From Faunimonas pinastri (GTDB lineage Bacteria > Pseudomonadota > Alphaproteobacteria > Rhizobiales > Afifellaceae): 64,000 nucleotides of DNA. The stretch lies in NCBI RefSeq assembly GCF_900110915.1, contig NZ_FOFG01000004.1, positions 62,001 to 126,000 on the forward strand, in the 5' to 3' direction. Shown one piece after another: positions 1 to 8,483 of this stretch. A program made the position numbers and the translations under genes. Within the stretch, counting starts at the first letter, position 1; each line of letters begins with the position of its first letter. Below the pieces are notes generated by a model, which saw only the letters and a list, made by a program, of their open reading frames with translations, made no database searches and was not told where the DNA came from.

Positions 1-2432
1 AGATCGACACGGAAGCGCAGACTCTGTCCGGAACCGCGGCCCAGCTCGTGGAAACCAACGAGACCATGCGCGGCGGCTTCGACGAACGCCGCGAGGTGCT
101 GGAGCATCTCTCCGGCGGTCTCGCCGAACAGGTGCAGGCCGTCGAGGAACGTCTCGGCCGCTTGAACGACCTCGTGAACCACACGCTCGGCAGCGCCGAG
201 GACCGGATCAGCACCGTGGCGCAGGCGATGAGCCGCACCACCGAGGACACCGCCCGCCGTGCCGGCGCCGCCCTCGCCCAGGCCATGGCGAATGCCGGCC
301 AGCAGGTCGGCGATCTTTCCGGAGAGATCAACCGGATGGGCGAGGAGTTGGAGCGGCTCAGCAACGAGCAGACCCGCGATGCGTCCGGCCGGATTAGCGC
401 GGCCCTGGGCGATGCCGAGGAGCGCTTCCGCAACCTGGCCGCCGCCGTCAGCCGTCTGACGGAGGAGTCCACCACGCTCGCTGCCGGCAAGGTGTCGGAA
501 ACGGTCGACTCGGTCGAAAACCGCGTCCGCGCCCTTGGCGACGCTCTCGGTCGGCGTGCGGAAGAAGCCGCGCGCGACGCCATCGGCCAGTTCGAGGCGA
601 TGCGGCATGCCGCCGTCTCCGAAGGTCGCCGCGCCGTGGAAGGTATCCAGGCCGCCCATGCGGATCTCGACCGCGCCATCCGGGAAACGACCGGCGGTTC
701 CGACGAGAGCATCCGCACGGCGATCCAGGCGCTGGTCACCGAGATCGGCGAAGCCATGGACGGCGCCTCTCGCCGCTTCTCCGGCACCGCGGAGGATATG
801 CGTGGAGCCGTCGGCACCCTGCAGCGCGAGCTCGACAAGACTCGCGAGGAGCTGAAGCGCAGCCTGCTGCAGATGCCGCAGGATGCGCGCGACGCCTCCG
901 ACACGATGCGCCGTGCGATCACGGACCAGGTGAAGGCGATCGCCGAGCTTTCCAACATGGTGGCCCGGCTGGGCGGAGACATCGGCAGCCCTGCCGTCGC
1001 GGCAATTCCCGCGGCCCCGGCAAGGCGCGAAGACAATCGGCCTGTCCGGCCGACCGCGCCCGCCTCGGTCCCGACTCCCGGCCCCGCGCCGCAGCGCGCG
1101 GAACCGGAAGCGCACGGGGTTGCTTCGGCCCAACCGCACGCACAGCCGAGTGCACAACAGGCGGCACCCGTCCGCTCCGTACCGGCCCCGCAGCCCGTCG
1201 CCGCTCCCCGCAATGATGTGCCTGCCGAGCAGAATGCCCCGGTCATTGCTCGCAACGGGGACGATCGCGCAACCCGGCCGGCCGTGACAGCCGCACAGTC
1301 ACCGGCGGCGGAGCTTCGGCCCAACGCGGCCGGCCTGTCGGCCCGGGTCTCCCCGGCAGCACCGCAGGCGGCTCCTGCCCGTCCGGCTCCGGCCCAGCAG
1401 GTATCTCGGGAGCAGCGCGCCGCGCCGGCGGCTCCCAATGCGGCCCGTCCCGCAGCTCCGGCTCCCCAGCCGGTCGCCCGTCCCGCATCCGCGGCACCCC
1501 AGCGCCCGGCGGAAGCTCCGCGCGCCCCTGCGCCCCAGCGTGCTCCGGCACCTGCCGCACGGGTGACACAGCCGGACTTTGGCAACGAACTTGAAGCCGC
1601 ATTGGCTTTGGATGCGCCGGTCCAGACCGTCGCTTCGGGCTCGGCAGCCCGGCTTCTGCGGACCCCTTCCGTCAATGACGCTCCTGCTCACGGCGGGCGA
1701 GGTCATGTTGAGCGTGGCGAGAGTGCGCGGAGCGAACCCGCTCGCGCGGAGCCGGCGCGGGACGAGCCCGAAGCGGCCGAGCCCGCGCCCGCACTCGCCG
1801 TTCCGTCCTTCCTGGTGAAGTTCGGGAGCAACGGAACGGCTCGAGCCAATCCGCGTCCCGCCGCGCCCGCGAGCTCCTCTCCGGAAGCTCCGGCAAAGGC
1901 CGGCGCGACGGCGGAAGTTGTCCGGCCATCCGAGCCGCGTCCTGCACAAGGTCGCGCCCAGGAAGGCCGTGGCTGGGTGGCCGACCTGCTTCGTCGCGCT
2001 TCCTCCAAGGACAGCGACGATGCGGAAACCGCCCACCGGGCTTCGGCGGAAACCCAGGCCGAGCCTTCGCCGCAGCGTTCGCCCGAGCAGGTCGCGGAGT
2101 CACTCAGCGCCCTGTCCCTCGACGTGGCGCGGGCGATCGACCATGAAGCGGCCGTCGAACTCTGGGATCGTCATCGCCGCGGCGAGCAGAGCGTCTTCAC
2201 TCGCCGCCTTTACACGCTGCAGGGCCAGAAGACCTTCGACGAGATCCGCCGCAAGTACGAGCGCGACGGCGACTTCCGCAAGGCGGTCGATAATTACGTC
2301 GGCGACTTCGAGCGGCTCCTCGACCAGGTGTCGCAGAACGGCAGCGACCCGCAGGTGGCCCGGAGCTACCTGACCTCGGATACCGGTAAGGTCTACACCA
2401 TGCTGGCGCATGCTTCAGGGAAGCTGAACTGA
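1..2432 (+). CDS. Large coiled-coil 'kinesin-like' protein, 3' part (5' end outside the window)
   Basis: The reading frame is open from base 3 with no stop, so this is the C-terminal part (about 810 residues) of a longer gene. The GTG at base 48 is an internal valine codon, not a start. Roughly the first 320 visible residues are an Ala/Glu/Arg-rich coiled coil with repeated apolipoprotein-like heptads. Residues about 330-650 are a low-complexity Pro/Ala linker. The last 100 residues form a compact conserved domain containing the motif FTRRLYTLQGQKTFDEI, typical of very large Hyphomicrobiales proteins annotated as kinesin-like or hypothetical. No motor motif is visible, so 'kinesin' is only a database name. 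A cell-envelope or structural role is a guess. The gene ends at a strong terminator. Confidence 0.8.
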   Translation, partial: IDTEAQTLSGTAAQLVETNETMRGGFDERREVLEHLSGGLAEQVQAVEERLGRLNDLVNHTLGSAEDRISTVAQAMSRTTEDTARRAGAALAQAMANAGQQVGDLSGEINRMGEELERLSNEQTRDASGRISAALGDAEERFRNLAAAVSRLTEESTTLAAGKVSETVDSVENRVRALGDALGRRAEEAARDAIGQFEAMRHAAVSEGRRAVEGIQAAHADLDRAIRETTGGSDESIRTAIQALVTEIGEAMDGASRRFSGTAEDMRGAVGTLQRELDKTREELKRSLLQMPQDARDASDTMRRAITDQVKAIAELSNMVARLGGDIGSPAVAAIPAAPARREDNRPVRPTAPASVPTPGPAPQRAEPEAHGVASAQPHAQPSAQQAAPVRSVPAPQPVAAPRNDVPAEQNAPVIARNGDDRATRPAVTAAQSPAAELRPNAAGLSARVSPAAPQAAPARPAPAQQVSREQRAAPAAPNAARPAAPAPQPVARPASAAPQRPAEAPRAPAPQRAPAPAARVTQPDFGNELEAALALDAPVQTVASGSAARLLRTPSVNDAPAHGGRGHVERGESARSEPARAEPARDEPEAAEPAPALAVPSFLVKFGSNGTARANPRPAAPASSSPEAPAKAGATAEVVRPSEPRPAQGRAQEGRGWVADLLRRASSKDSDDAETAHRASAETQAEPSPQRSPEQVAESLSALSLDVARAIDHEAAVELWDRHRRGEQSVFTRRLYTLQGQKTFDEIRRKYERDGDFRKAVDNYVGDFERLLDQVSQNGSDPQVARSYLTSDTGKVYTMLAHASGKLN

Positions 2433-2458
2433 GGGGTTAGGCACCTCGCCTGATAACA

Positions 2459-2490
2459 GGCCGTCGCACCCCGGTGCGGCGGCCTTTTTT
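2459..2490 (+). terminator. Rho-independent terminator of the coiled-coil gene
   Basis: A 12-bp stem (2459-2470 with 2473-2484, one G-T wobble) with a 2-base loop is followed directly by six T residues (2485-2490). It begins 27 bases after the stop codon at 2432. This is the clearest terminator in the window. Confidence 0.92.
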
Positions 2491-2757
2491 CATTTGTCGG
2501 ATCGGACGGGCAGGTCCTCAAGCCCTCCCCCACAGCGCCCCCGAACGTTCGGGGGCTCCCCGGCGGTTTGGCTCGGGCGTGCTGCTGCCGGAACGGCGGT
2601 AGCTTGCGGGCCGCCCCTCCACCTCACTCGCGGGAAGCCAGGCTGCGGAAAGGGCATCGAGAGATACTCAGCCCAAGACTCGTTCGACGAGAGGGACAGG
2701 ACCCTGCCCTGTTCGAACAGGGACACGGTGGTAATGGCCGAGCCCCGGATAGCGGGA
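2491..2757. other. Gene-free stretch carrying three GTTC/GAAC-centred palindromes
   Basis: No ORF here has family-like sequence. The stretch holds a perfect 20-bp palindrome at 2537-2556 centred on GAACGTTC, a 13-base hairpin at 2679-2691 centred on GTTCGAC, and a perfect 16-bp palindrome at 2707-2722 centred on GTTCGAAC. They may be protein-binding sites or RNA hairpins. No function can be assigned. Confidence 0.4.
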
Positions 2758-3084
2758 TCAGGCTCGATGCGGGCCAAAGAAGATCAGGCCGGCACCGAGC
2801 AGGCAAAGGAAAGCACCTCCCAGATCCCATCGATCGGGCCGCACACCTTCCGCCCACCAGAGCCACACCAGCGCAGACGTGATGTAGATGCCGCCATAGG
2901 CGGCATAGGCCCGCCCGGCGTCTGACGTGTCGGCCCGTGTCAGGAGCCAGGCGAAGAGCACCAGCGATGTGCAGCCCGGAACGAGCCACCACGCAGACTT
3001 GCTCATGCGCAGCCAGGCCCAGAAGGCGAAGCAGCCCGCGATCTCCGCCAAGGCCGCTCCGATGTAGATGACCGCGGTCTGCAT
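2758..3084 (-). CDS. ynfA: YnfA/UPF0060 family small membrane protein
   Basis: This 108-residue protein has four hydrophobic helices spanning almost its whole length, the size and layout of the YnfA (UPF0060) family of SMR-like inner-membrane proteins. Family hallmarks visible are [14 protein letters not shown] near the N-terminus, the [10 protein letters not shown] segment in helix 3, and a final helix ending in GAGLIFFGP. The family is structurally related to small multidrug resistance pumps and some members have been linked to efflux of disinfectants, but no substrate can be predicted here. It stands alone on the minus strand, downstream of the mla operon terminator and with its own upstream gap. 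Confidence 0.93.
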   Translation of the reverse strand: MQTAVIYIGAALAEIAGCFAFWAWLRMSKSAWWLVPGCTSLVLFAWLLTRADTSDAGRAYAAYGGIYITSALVWLWWAEGVRPDRWDLGGAFLCLLGAGLIFFGPHRA

Positions 3085-3177
3085 GGCCCGACCATATCAG
3101 CCTCGGCCAACGATGTCCGCGCAGGCGTGCAGCCCATCCGCCATCTGCCGTGCTGAAAGCATCGCTGTTCGACCGGC

Positions 3178-3210
3178 CAAAGAAAAACCCCGCCGGAGAC
3201 CGGCGGGGTT
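3178..3210 (-). terminator. Terminator of the mla operon
   Basis: An 11-bp GC-rich inverted repeat (3186-3196 and 3200-3210) with a 3-base loop is followed on the minus strand by TTTTTCTTT. It lies 28 bases past the stop codon of the last mla-operon gene. Confidence 0.88.
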
Positions 3211-3237
3211 TCAGGAGACTCGAAGCGCAGTGGGCTT

Positions 3238-3855
3238 TCAGGTCTGGCCGATGACCCAGTTCGTGATCTGCTCAAAAACCGATGCCATGGACTGGTCCAG
3301 GCCAGCCACCACCGCCTCGGCGGCGCGTCCCTGAACCGGGGCGACGGCGCGGAACTCGCGCGAGCTGACCACGCGGCCGGTCTTGTCGTTCATCAACTTG
3401 ACGTCGAGGTCCGCCACGGCGCCCTCGCGGGTCAGCTCAAAGGCCCTGATGTCCACGATGATCTGATAGTCGATCAGCAGCCCCTGTCCCGGCACTGCCG
3501 CGGCGTGAACCCGGCCGGTGTTCTGCAGTGTCTCGGAAAGACGGGTCTGCAGCAGACGCGGCAGCGAATCGACCCAGTTGGCCTGAGGCAGATAGGCGTA
3601 TTCCTGCTCGGTCGGGCGGGCGGCGATGCGGTTGTTGTCCAGCGACTTCAGCGTCGTGGGCGTCGGCACCAGCAGTTGCGCGCTGCTCGTTCCCCGCACG
3701 GTGAAGGCAGGCGGGGCCTTCAGATCATAGATCGAGCTCGGCTTCGGCGGAATGATCAGCGAGCATGCGCCCAGGCTGGCCGCGAGCGCCAGAATGGCCG
3801 CCCGCAGGGCCGCCCGCGGCAGCAGGCGCTTTGTGGTGGAGGTTCTCGTCAGCAC
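3238..3855 (-). CDS. Mla-associated ABC transport auxiliary lipoprotein (PqiC/LprI-like)
   Basis: This is the last gene of the mlaE-mlaF-mlaD operon. I chose the GTG at 3855 because it is preceded by GAGAGG at good spacing and begins just after the mlaD stop; the frame stays open further upstream only inside mlaD. The product is 205 residues with a basic N-terminus, a hydrophobic stretch and the lipobox LGAC, so it should be a lipoprotein exported by Sec and acylated at that Cys. The body matches the ABC-type transport auxiliary lipoprotein family (PqiC-like), including the S-I-Y-D-L element soon after the Cys. These proteins partner MCE proteins at the outer membrane or in the periplasm, which fits its place behind mlaD. 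Confidence 0.85.
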   Translation of the reverse strand: MLTRTSTTKRLLPRAALRAAILALAASLGACSLIIPPKPSSIYDLKAPPAFTVRGTSSAQLLVPTPTTLKSLDNNRIAARPTEQEYAYLPQANWVDSLPRLLQTRLSETLQNTGRVHAAAVPGQGLLIDYQIIVDIRAFELTREGAVADLDVKLMNDKTGRVVSSREFRAVAPVQGRAAEAVVAGLDQSMASVFEQITNWVIGQT

Positions 3856-3871
3856 GTTGGTACCTCTCGCC

Positions 3872-5452
3872 TTAATGCCGCTGGCCGTTATAGGTCGGCG
3901 CCCGATCACCGTGCAGCAGGAACTGCGACGGATTCTGCTGCAGATCGGTAATGACACTATCCAGATGCGTTACCGTCCGTTGTGTCTGTCCGACAAGCCC
4001 CTGGAGCTCGCCGTAGCCGCGTGTGCTGAACTTGTCCACACCGGCGCCGATGCCCTTGACCTGGACGTTGAACGTATCGGCCGCGGTCTTGATCGAGGCC
4101 AGCGTCTCGCGAGCCTGCTGGATCAGCCCGTTCGTCTGGCCGTTCTGCGGACCCGTCATCGTATTCAGGTTGCCCAGCAGCGCGTTCGCCTTCTGGCTGA
4201 TCTCGTCCAGCCGCTGCGAAGTCGCCTTCACGTTCGCCACGATGGTGGTGATATCCTGGCTGTTGTCGCGAAGCGTGCCGGCAAACGTGTGGATGCTGTC
4301 CACGGTGTCGCCGACCTTCCGCTCGTCGATCGATGCCACGACCTTGTTGGCGTTGGCGAGCAGCGTGTTGGCATTGTCGCCGATCGACGGCAGACGCGGC
4401 GTGAAGGCGGCGAAATCACGCGAGGCCGCCGAGAGGTTGGTCACCAGCGTGTCGATGTCCGCCTTATGGTCGCCCAGCGTCTGGGCCACGGTGGAGATGC
4501 CGTTGACCGTGGCGCGGATGCGCTCGGGATCGATCGCCGAAGTGATCTGGTCGAAGCGGTCCACGAGGTGGCTGATCTTGCCGGGGTCGACCGCATCCAC
4601 GATGGTCTCCACCTTCTGCGCCACCGTCGGCAGGCGGGCGGTGAAGGCGCTGACGTCGCTGGAGACGGTGGAGAGCCGCGTCACGATGGCGTCGATGTCC
4701 TCGCTGTGGCGTCCGAGGGACTGCGCGAGGCTGTTGACGCTGTCGACGGTGCCACGGATCTTCTCCGGGTCGATCGCATCGGCGACGCCCTGAACGCGAT
4801 CGACAATCCCGTGCAGCTTGTTGCTGACATCGGCGATGCTCTTCGCGGCAGTCGAGGCGTTGCTCATGAAATCGCCGATCTGCCCGGAATTCTGGGCCAG
4901 CGACTGCGTGAGCGTGCGCACGTTATCGATGGAATCGTGGATCGCGCCGGAGTTCTCGTCCACCAGCTTCTGCACGGCGCTCAGCGTGTCCTTGGTCGTG
5001 GAGAGGATCGTGCGCGCGCCGGCCATCAGGTCCTGGATGCTGGAGCGCTGGGCGACGATGGTCGGATTGGGATTGTCCGCCCAGATGCTCGGCGCCGTGG
5101 GCGATCCCGCCGAAAGGTCGACATACCCGACGCCCGTGAGGCCGGCGAAGCCGAGCGCGACGTTGGTGTCCTTCTTGACCGGCGTGGTGCTGGCGACGCC
5201 GAGGTCCGCGATGACCCGGCCCGGATGCTGCGGATCGAGCCGCAGGCCCTTCACGTCGCCGACCTTGATGCCGTTGAACACGACCTGTCCGCCGACGCTG
5301 AGGCCGTTCACCGGATCGTTGAAGATCACCGAGATCGGCAAATTGTTGTTCTGGCTCGTGCCGCGCTCCAGCCAGTAGACGAACAGGGCCGCGACCACCA
5401 GGACGACCAGGGTGAAGGCGCCGACGAGTGCTGAGTTTGCTCTGGTTTCCAT
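3872..5452 (-). CDS. mlaD: MCE/MlaD-family periplasmic lipid-transfer protein
   Basis: This 526-residue protein has one N-terminal membrane helix (about residues 9-25) and an MCE domain (about 35-120) with the FNGIKVGDVKGL and GLTGVGYVDL elements. MCE domains form hexameric rings that carry phospholipids between the inner and outer membranes. The remaining 400 residues are a predicted long helical region containing at least three related units of about 75-100 residues, each with a DPEKIRxTV-type start and a SxDxxAFTxRLP segment. This is much longer than E. coli MlaD (about 183 residues) and closer in layout to long alphaproteobacterial MCE proteins, whose helical tails could form a tunnel across the periplasm. 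It lies 4 bases after mlaF. Confidence 0.93.
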   Translation of the reverse strand: METRANSALVGAFTLVVLVVAALFVYWLERGTSQNNNLPISVIFNDPVNGLSVGGQVVFNGIKVGDVKGLRLDPQHPGRVIADLGVASTTPVKKDTNVALGFAGLTGVGYVDLSAGSPTAPSIWADNPNPTIVAQRSSIQDLMAGARTILSTTKDTLSAVQKLVDENSGAIHDSIDNVRTLTQSLAQNSGQIGDFMSNASTAAKSIADVSNKLHGIVDRVQGVADAIDPEKIRGTVDSVNSLAQSLGRHSEDIDAIVTRLSTVSSDVSAFTARLPTVAQKVETIVDAVDPGKISHLVDRFDQITSAIDPERIRATVNGISTVAQTLGDHKADIDTLVTNLSAASRDFAAFTPRLPSIGDNANTLLANANKVVASIDERKVGDTVDSIHTFAGTLRDNSQDITTIVANVKATSQRLDEISQKANALLGNLNTMTGPQNGQTNGLIQQARETLASIKTAADTFNVQVKGIGAGVDKFSTRGYGELQGLVGQTQRTVTHLDSVITDLQQNPSQFLLHGDRAPTYNGQRH

Positions 5453-5456
5453 TTTT

Positions 5457-6242
5457 CTATCCGAAAGCTGCCCGCGCCCGTTCGCCCTGGAAGTATTCCT
5501 TCACCCAGGGATGATCGAAGGTCTTCATCGTATTGAGATCACCCTCCACCAGAACACGTTTCTCCGCGATTACCGCGATACGGTCCACGATGGAGTGCAG
5601 GGTATCGACGTCATGCGTCACCATGACCACGGTCAGGCCGAGTGTGTTGCGCAGGTCGACGATCAACTGATCGAACCCGGCGGCGGAAATGGGATCGAGG
5701 CCGGAGGTCGGCTCATCGAGGAAAAGGAGGTCGGGATCGAGCGCGAGGGCGCGCGCGAGCGCGGCGCGCTTGATCATGCCGCCGGAAAGCTCGGACGGCA
5801 TCTTGTCGCCGTCGCTGGCCTTCAGGCCGACCATTTCGATACGCAACCGGGAAAGGTCCTGCACCAGATCTTCCGGCAGCTTCAGGAACTCGCGCATGGG
5901 CACCGCGACGTTTTCCGCCACGGTGAGAGCGGAGAAGAGCGCGCCGAACTGGAAGAGAACGCCCCAGCGCTTTTCCATCTCCACGCTCGGACCGCTCGGG
6001 CCGATTTCCTCGCCGAAGGCGGAAACCGTGCCGGCCTGATGCGGGACGAGGCCGAGGATGGCGCGCGTCAGCACGGACTTGCCTGTGCCGGATGCGCCGA
6101 CGATCGCCAGGATCTCGCCGCGCCGAACCTCGAAGTCCAGGTTTTCCAGGATCGTCCGTCCGCCAAAGCCAACGGTGAGGCCGCTGGTCTGGAGAATGGT
6201 CTCCGGCTCGGCGTCGGGGGCCTTAGAAGTTGATAGCGGCAT
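5457..6242 (-). CDS. mlaF: Mla-type ABC transporter ATP-binding protein
   Basis: This ATPase subunit of the lipid transporter carries Walker A GASGTGKS, the signature LSGGM and Walker B LLFLDEP followed by TSGLDP, all intact. The ATG at 6242 is preferred; an in-frame TTG at 6254 would add four residues. It overlaps the end of mlaE by 20 bases, showing tight translational coupling. It should drive lipid movement through MlaE and hand lipid to, or take it from, the MlaD ring; the direction of transport for this system in alphaproteobacteria cannot be told from sequence. The product is about 261 residues, normal for MlaF. Confidence 0.95.
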   Translation of the reverse strand: MPLSTSKAPDAEPETILQTSGLTVGFGGRTILENLDFEVRRGEILAIVGASGTGKSVLTRAILGLVPHQAGTVSAFGEEIGPSGPSVEMEKRWGVLFQFGALFSALTVAENVAVPMREFLKLPEDLVQDLSRLRIEMVGLKASDGDKMPSELSGGMIKRAALARALALDPDLLFLDEPTSGLDPISAAGFDQLIVDLRNTLGLTVVMVTHDVDTLHSIVDRIAVIAEKRVLVEGDLNTMKTFDHPWVKEYFQGERARAAFG

Positions 6243-7353
6243 AGAAGATCGCAAAAAGACCGTCGACGACGATCACCATGAAGATGCCTTTCACAACGGA
6301 AGCCGTCGTGTGCCGACCCAGCGATTCGGAGCTGCCCTGGACGAGCATACCTTCCGCGCAGGCGATAATCGCGATGATTATCGCCATGAAGGGTGCCTTC
6401 AGGAGGCCGGCGGCGAGCGTTGAAAGGGTCACCGCATCCTTGAAGCGGCCGATGAAGGCCGTGGGCGAGATCCCCGCGTAAAGCCAGAGCGTGAAGATCG
6501 CCCCGGCAATCGACGCCATGGCCGCCATGAAGGTGAGCAGCGGCAGCACGATGACGAGCGAGATCACGCGCGGCAGGACCAGCACGCTCATCGCGTCGAG
6601 CCCCATGGCCTGCAAGGCGTCGGTTTCCTCGCGCATGCGCATGGAGCCGAGCTCGGCCGTGATGGCGCTGCCGGACCGGCCGGCTACCATGATCGCCGTG
6701 ATGATCATCGCCAGTTCGCGCAGGGCGAGAATGCCGACGAGATCGACGGCGAAGATGGAGGCGCCGAAATACTGGAGCTGGAACGCACCCTGCTGCGCGA
6801 TGATGCCGCCGACGATCAGCGAGAGGAGCAGCACGATCGGCATGGCGCGCACGCCGGCGGAATCCATCTGGTGAAGGATCGACGTAAAGCGAAGATTGCT
6901 CGGATGCCGGATCGTATAGCCGACCTGCAGCACCAGCGCCCCGAAGATCCGCAGCAGGTAGCCGGCGTAATCGACCGTGGAGAGCACGGCGTCGCCGATG
7001 GCCGACAGGATGTTGGGCGAGCTCCGCTTGCGGAACGGCTCGGCATCCTCGCCGACGACGGCGCGCACCCGGTCGAGCAGCACGGTGCGGGCGTGGTCCG
7101 CCCCGCTCCATTCCACCTTGCGGCCGGCGTCCGACCATTGCCGCTCCACGCGGGCGAGCAGGAACGCACCGGACGTATCCAGCGCATCGACAGAGCCCAC
7201 GTCGATCAGCAGGTCCTTGCCGCCTTGCTGATCGGGCGCGCTGCTGGAGCGAACCGCCCGGTCGAGCTGGGCCGCCTCCGCAATGACCCACGATCCCTTC
7301 GGACGCAGGACGAAGCGATTGCCGTCGGTCTGGACATCGAGAGCCGCTGTCAT
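6223..7353 (-). CDS. mlaE: Mla-type ABC permease with N-terminal STAS domain
   Basis: This 376-residue protein opens the mla operon. Residues about 1-105 form a STAS-like domain, with DLLIDVGSVDALDTSGA near residue 55. In E. coli this function is a separate protein, MlaB; fusion to MlaE is common in alphaproteobacteria. Residues about 120-376 are the MlaE/YrbE permease with five to six membrane helices and the conserved block GSxAITAELGSMRMREE around residue 210, where the ATPase docks. The ATG at 7353 has GGAAC about 11 bases upstream as a modest ribosome site. The 116-base gap to the divergent dgcN must hold both promoters. Confidence 0.95.
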   Translation of the reverse strand: MTAALDVQTDGNRFVLRPKGSWVIAEAAQLDRAVRSSSAPDQQGGKDLLIDVGSVDALDTSGAFLLARVERQWSDAGRKVEWSGADHARTVLLDRVRAVVGEDAEPFRKRSSPNILSAIGDAVLSTVDYAGYLLRIFGALVLQVGYTIRHPSNLRFTSILHQMDSAGVRAMPIVLLLSLIVGGIIAQQGAFQLQYFGASIFAVDLVGILALRELAMIITAIMVAGRSGSAITAELGSMRMREETDALQAMGLDAMSVLVLPRVISLVIVLPLLTFMAAMASIAGAIFTLWLYAGISPTAFIGRFKDAVTLSTLAAGLLKAPFMAIIIAIIACAEGMLVQGSSESLGRHTTASVVKGIFMVIVVDGLFAIFYAAINF

Positions 7354-7469
7354 TTCAAAGATGTTCCAGGCTGACGAATCCGCCGTTGCGTGTTAGGTCT
7401 GTCCATATGTCGGGGAAACTGCCCATTTCCCGTGGTTCAGGCAAGAGCAGGAAAGTCACAGGACGACTA

Positions 7470-8483
7470 ATGTCCATTGAGAAACCTTATCTTCTCTTCC
7501 TGGGCGACGTGCCTGACCAGCTCGCGGCCAAGACCGCGACCGGCGTGGTCGATTGGCGCCCGGATTGGTGCGTCGGCCAGACGCGGCTGGAAGGCTGCAA
7601 GGCCGATACGGGCCTGCCCGACATGACGATCGCGGAAGGCCGCGCCGCGGGCGGGAGGACACTGGTGATCGGCGCCGTCAATCCCGGCGGAGTGCTGCCG
7701 GACAACTGGGTCGCTTCGGTGGTGGAGGCGATCGAGGCCGGCATGGATGTCGCCAGCGGGCTGCACATGCGCCTCGGCTCCAGCCCGGAGATCCGCGAGG
7801 CCGCCGAGCGTCGCGGGGCGCGGTTGCACGACGTTCGCCATGCCGACCGCCAGTTCGCGACCGGCAAGGGTTTCCGGCGCAGCGGCAAGCGGCTGCTGAC
7901 GGTCGGCACCGACTGCTCCATCGGCAAGAAGTACACCGCGCTGGCGCTGGAACGCGAGATGTCGGCGCGCGGCTTCGATGCGGAATTCTGCGCGACGGGA
8001 CAGACGGGCGTGCTGATCGCCGGCCGCGGCGTCGCGATCGACGCCGTCATTGCCGACTTTATTTCCGGCGCCGTGGAATGGCTGACGCCCGAAGCGGCGC
8101 CCGATCACTGGCAGATCGTTGAAGGTCAGGGCTCGCTCTTCCATCCGTCCTTCGCGGGCGTATCGCTCGGGCTGCTGCATGGCGCCCAGCCCGACGCCTT
8201 CATTGTCTGCCACGAGCCGACGCGGACGACCATGAGAAACGTGCGCACGCCTATCCCGGATGTCGCAGATGTGATCGACCTGACGGTGCGCCACGGCCGC
8301 CTCAACAATCAGGACATTCGCTGCGTCGGGATTTCGGTGAATACCTCGGCCCTGGATGCCGCCGAGGCGGATGCCTGCCTTCGCCAGCTTTCCGAGCGCT
8401 TCGATCTGCCGGCCGTGGATCCGATCCGCATGGGCGTCTTGCCCATCGTGGAGCGTCTCGAAACCGAGTTCCCACGTCCCTGA
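7470..8483 (+). CDS. dgcN: DgcN-type D-glutamate N-acetyltransferase (DUF1611 family)
   Basis: This 337-residue protein of the DUF1611 family contains a P-loop-like segment GTDCSIGKKYTALAL near residue 155, the C-terminal element GISVNTS and the EGQGSLFHPSFAG block. Members of this family named DgcN N-acetylate D-glutamate; the acetylated product is then racemised by the partner DgcA, so the cell can use D-Glu. The start at 7470 has AGGA 7 bases upstream; upstream in-frame ATG codons lack a ribosome site. The stop overlaps the dgcA start (TGATG), so the two genes are translationally coupled. The call rests on family similarity plus the operon partner. The older DUF1611 name implies no function. 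Confidence 0.85.
   Translation: MSIEKPYLLFLGDVPDQLAAKTATGVVDWRPDWCVGQTRLEGCKADTGLPDMTIAEGRAAGGRTLVIGAVNPGGVLPDNWVASVVEAIEAGMDVASGLHMRLGSSPEIREAAERRGARLHDVRHADRQFATGKGFRRSGKRLLTVGTDCSIGKKYTALALEREMSARGFDAEFCATGQTGVLIAGRGVAIDAVIADFISGAVEWLTPEAAPDHWQIVEGQGSLFHPSFAGVSLGLLHGAQPDAFIVCHEPTRTTMRNVRTPIPDVADVIDLTVRHGRLNNQDIRCVGISVNTSALDAAEADACLRQLSERFDLPAVDPIRMGVLPIVERLETEFPRP

Noticed and set aside
2679-2722. Alphaproteobacterial LexA box (GTTC-N7-GTTC)
   Set aside because: The GTTC copies are not spaced by seven bases and no DNA-damage gene follows.
2600-2757. Possible tmRNA or RNase P RNA suggested by the T-loop-like CCTGTTCGAACAGG
   Set aside because: The loop would have 6 rather than 7 bases, no tag-peptide codons are visible, and none of the conserved RNase P blocks is present.
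2494-2925. Plus-strand ORF downstream of the first terminator
   Set aside because: It overlaps ynfA on the opposite strand, has no ribosome site and no family-like sequence.
3752-5434. 560-codon plus-strand ORF opposite mlaD
   Set aside because: It is rich in Arg, Asp and His with no family motif and lies fully antisense to a clear MCE protein. It is a high-GC shadow frame.
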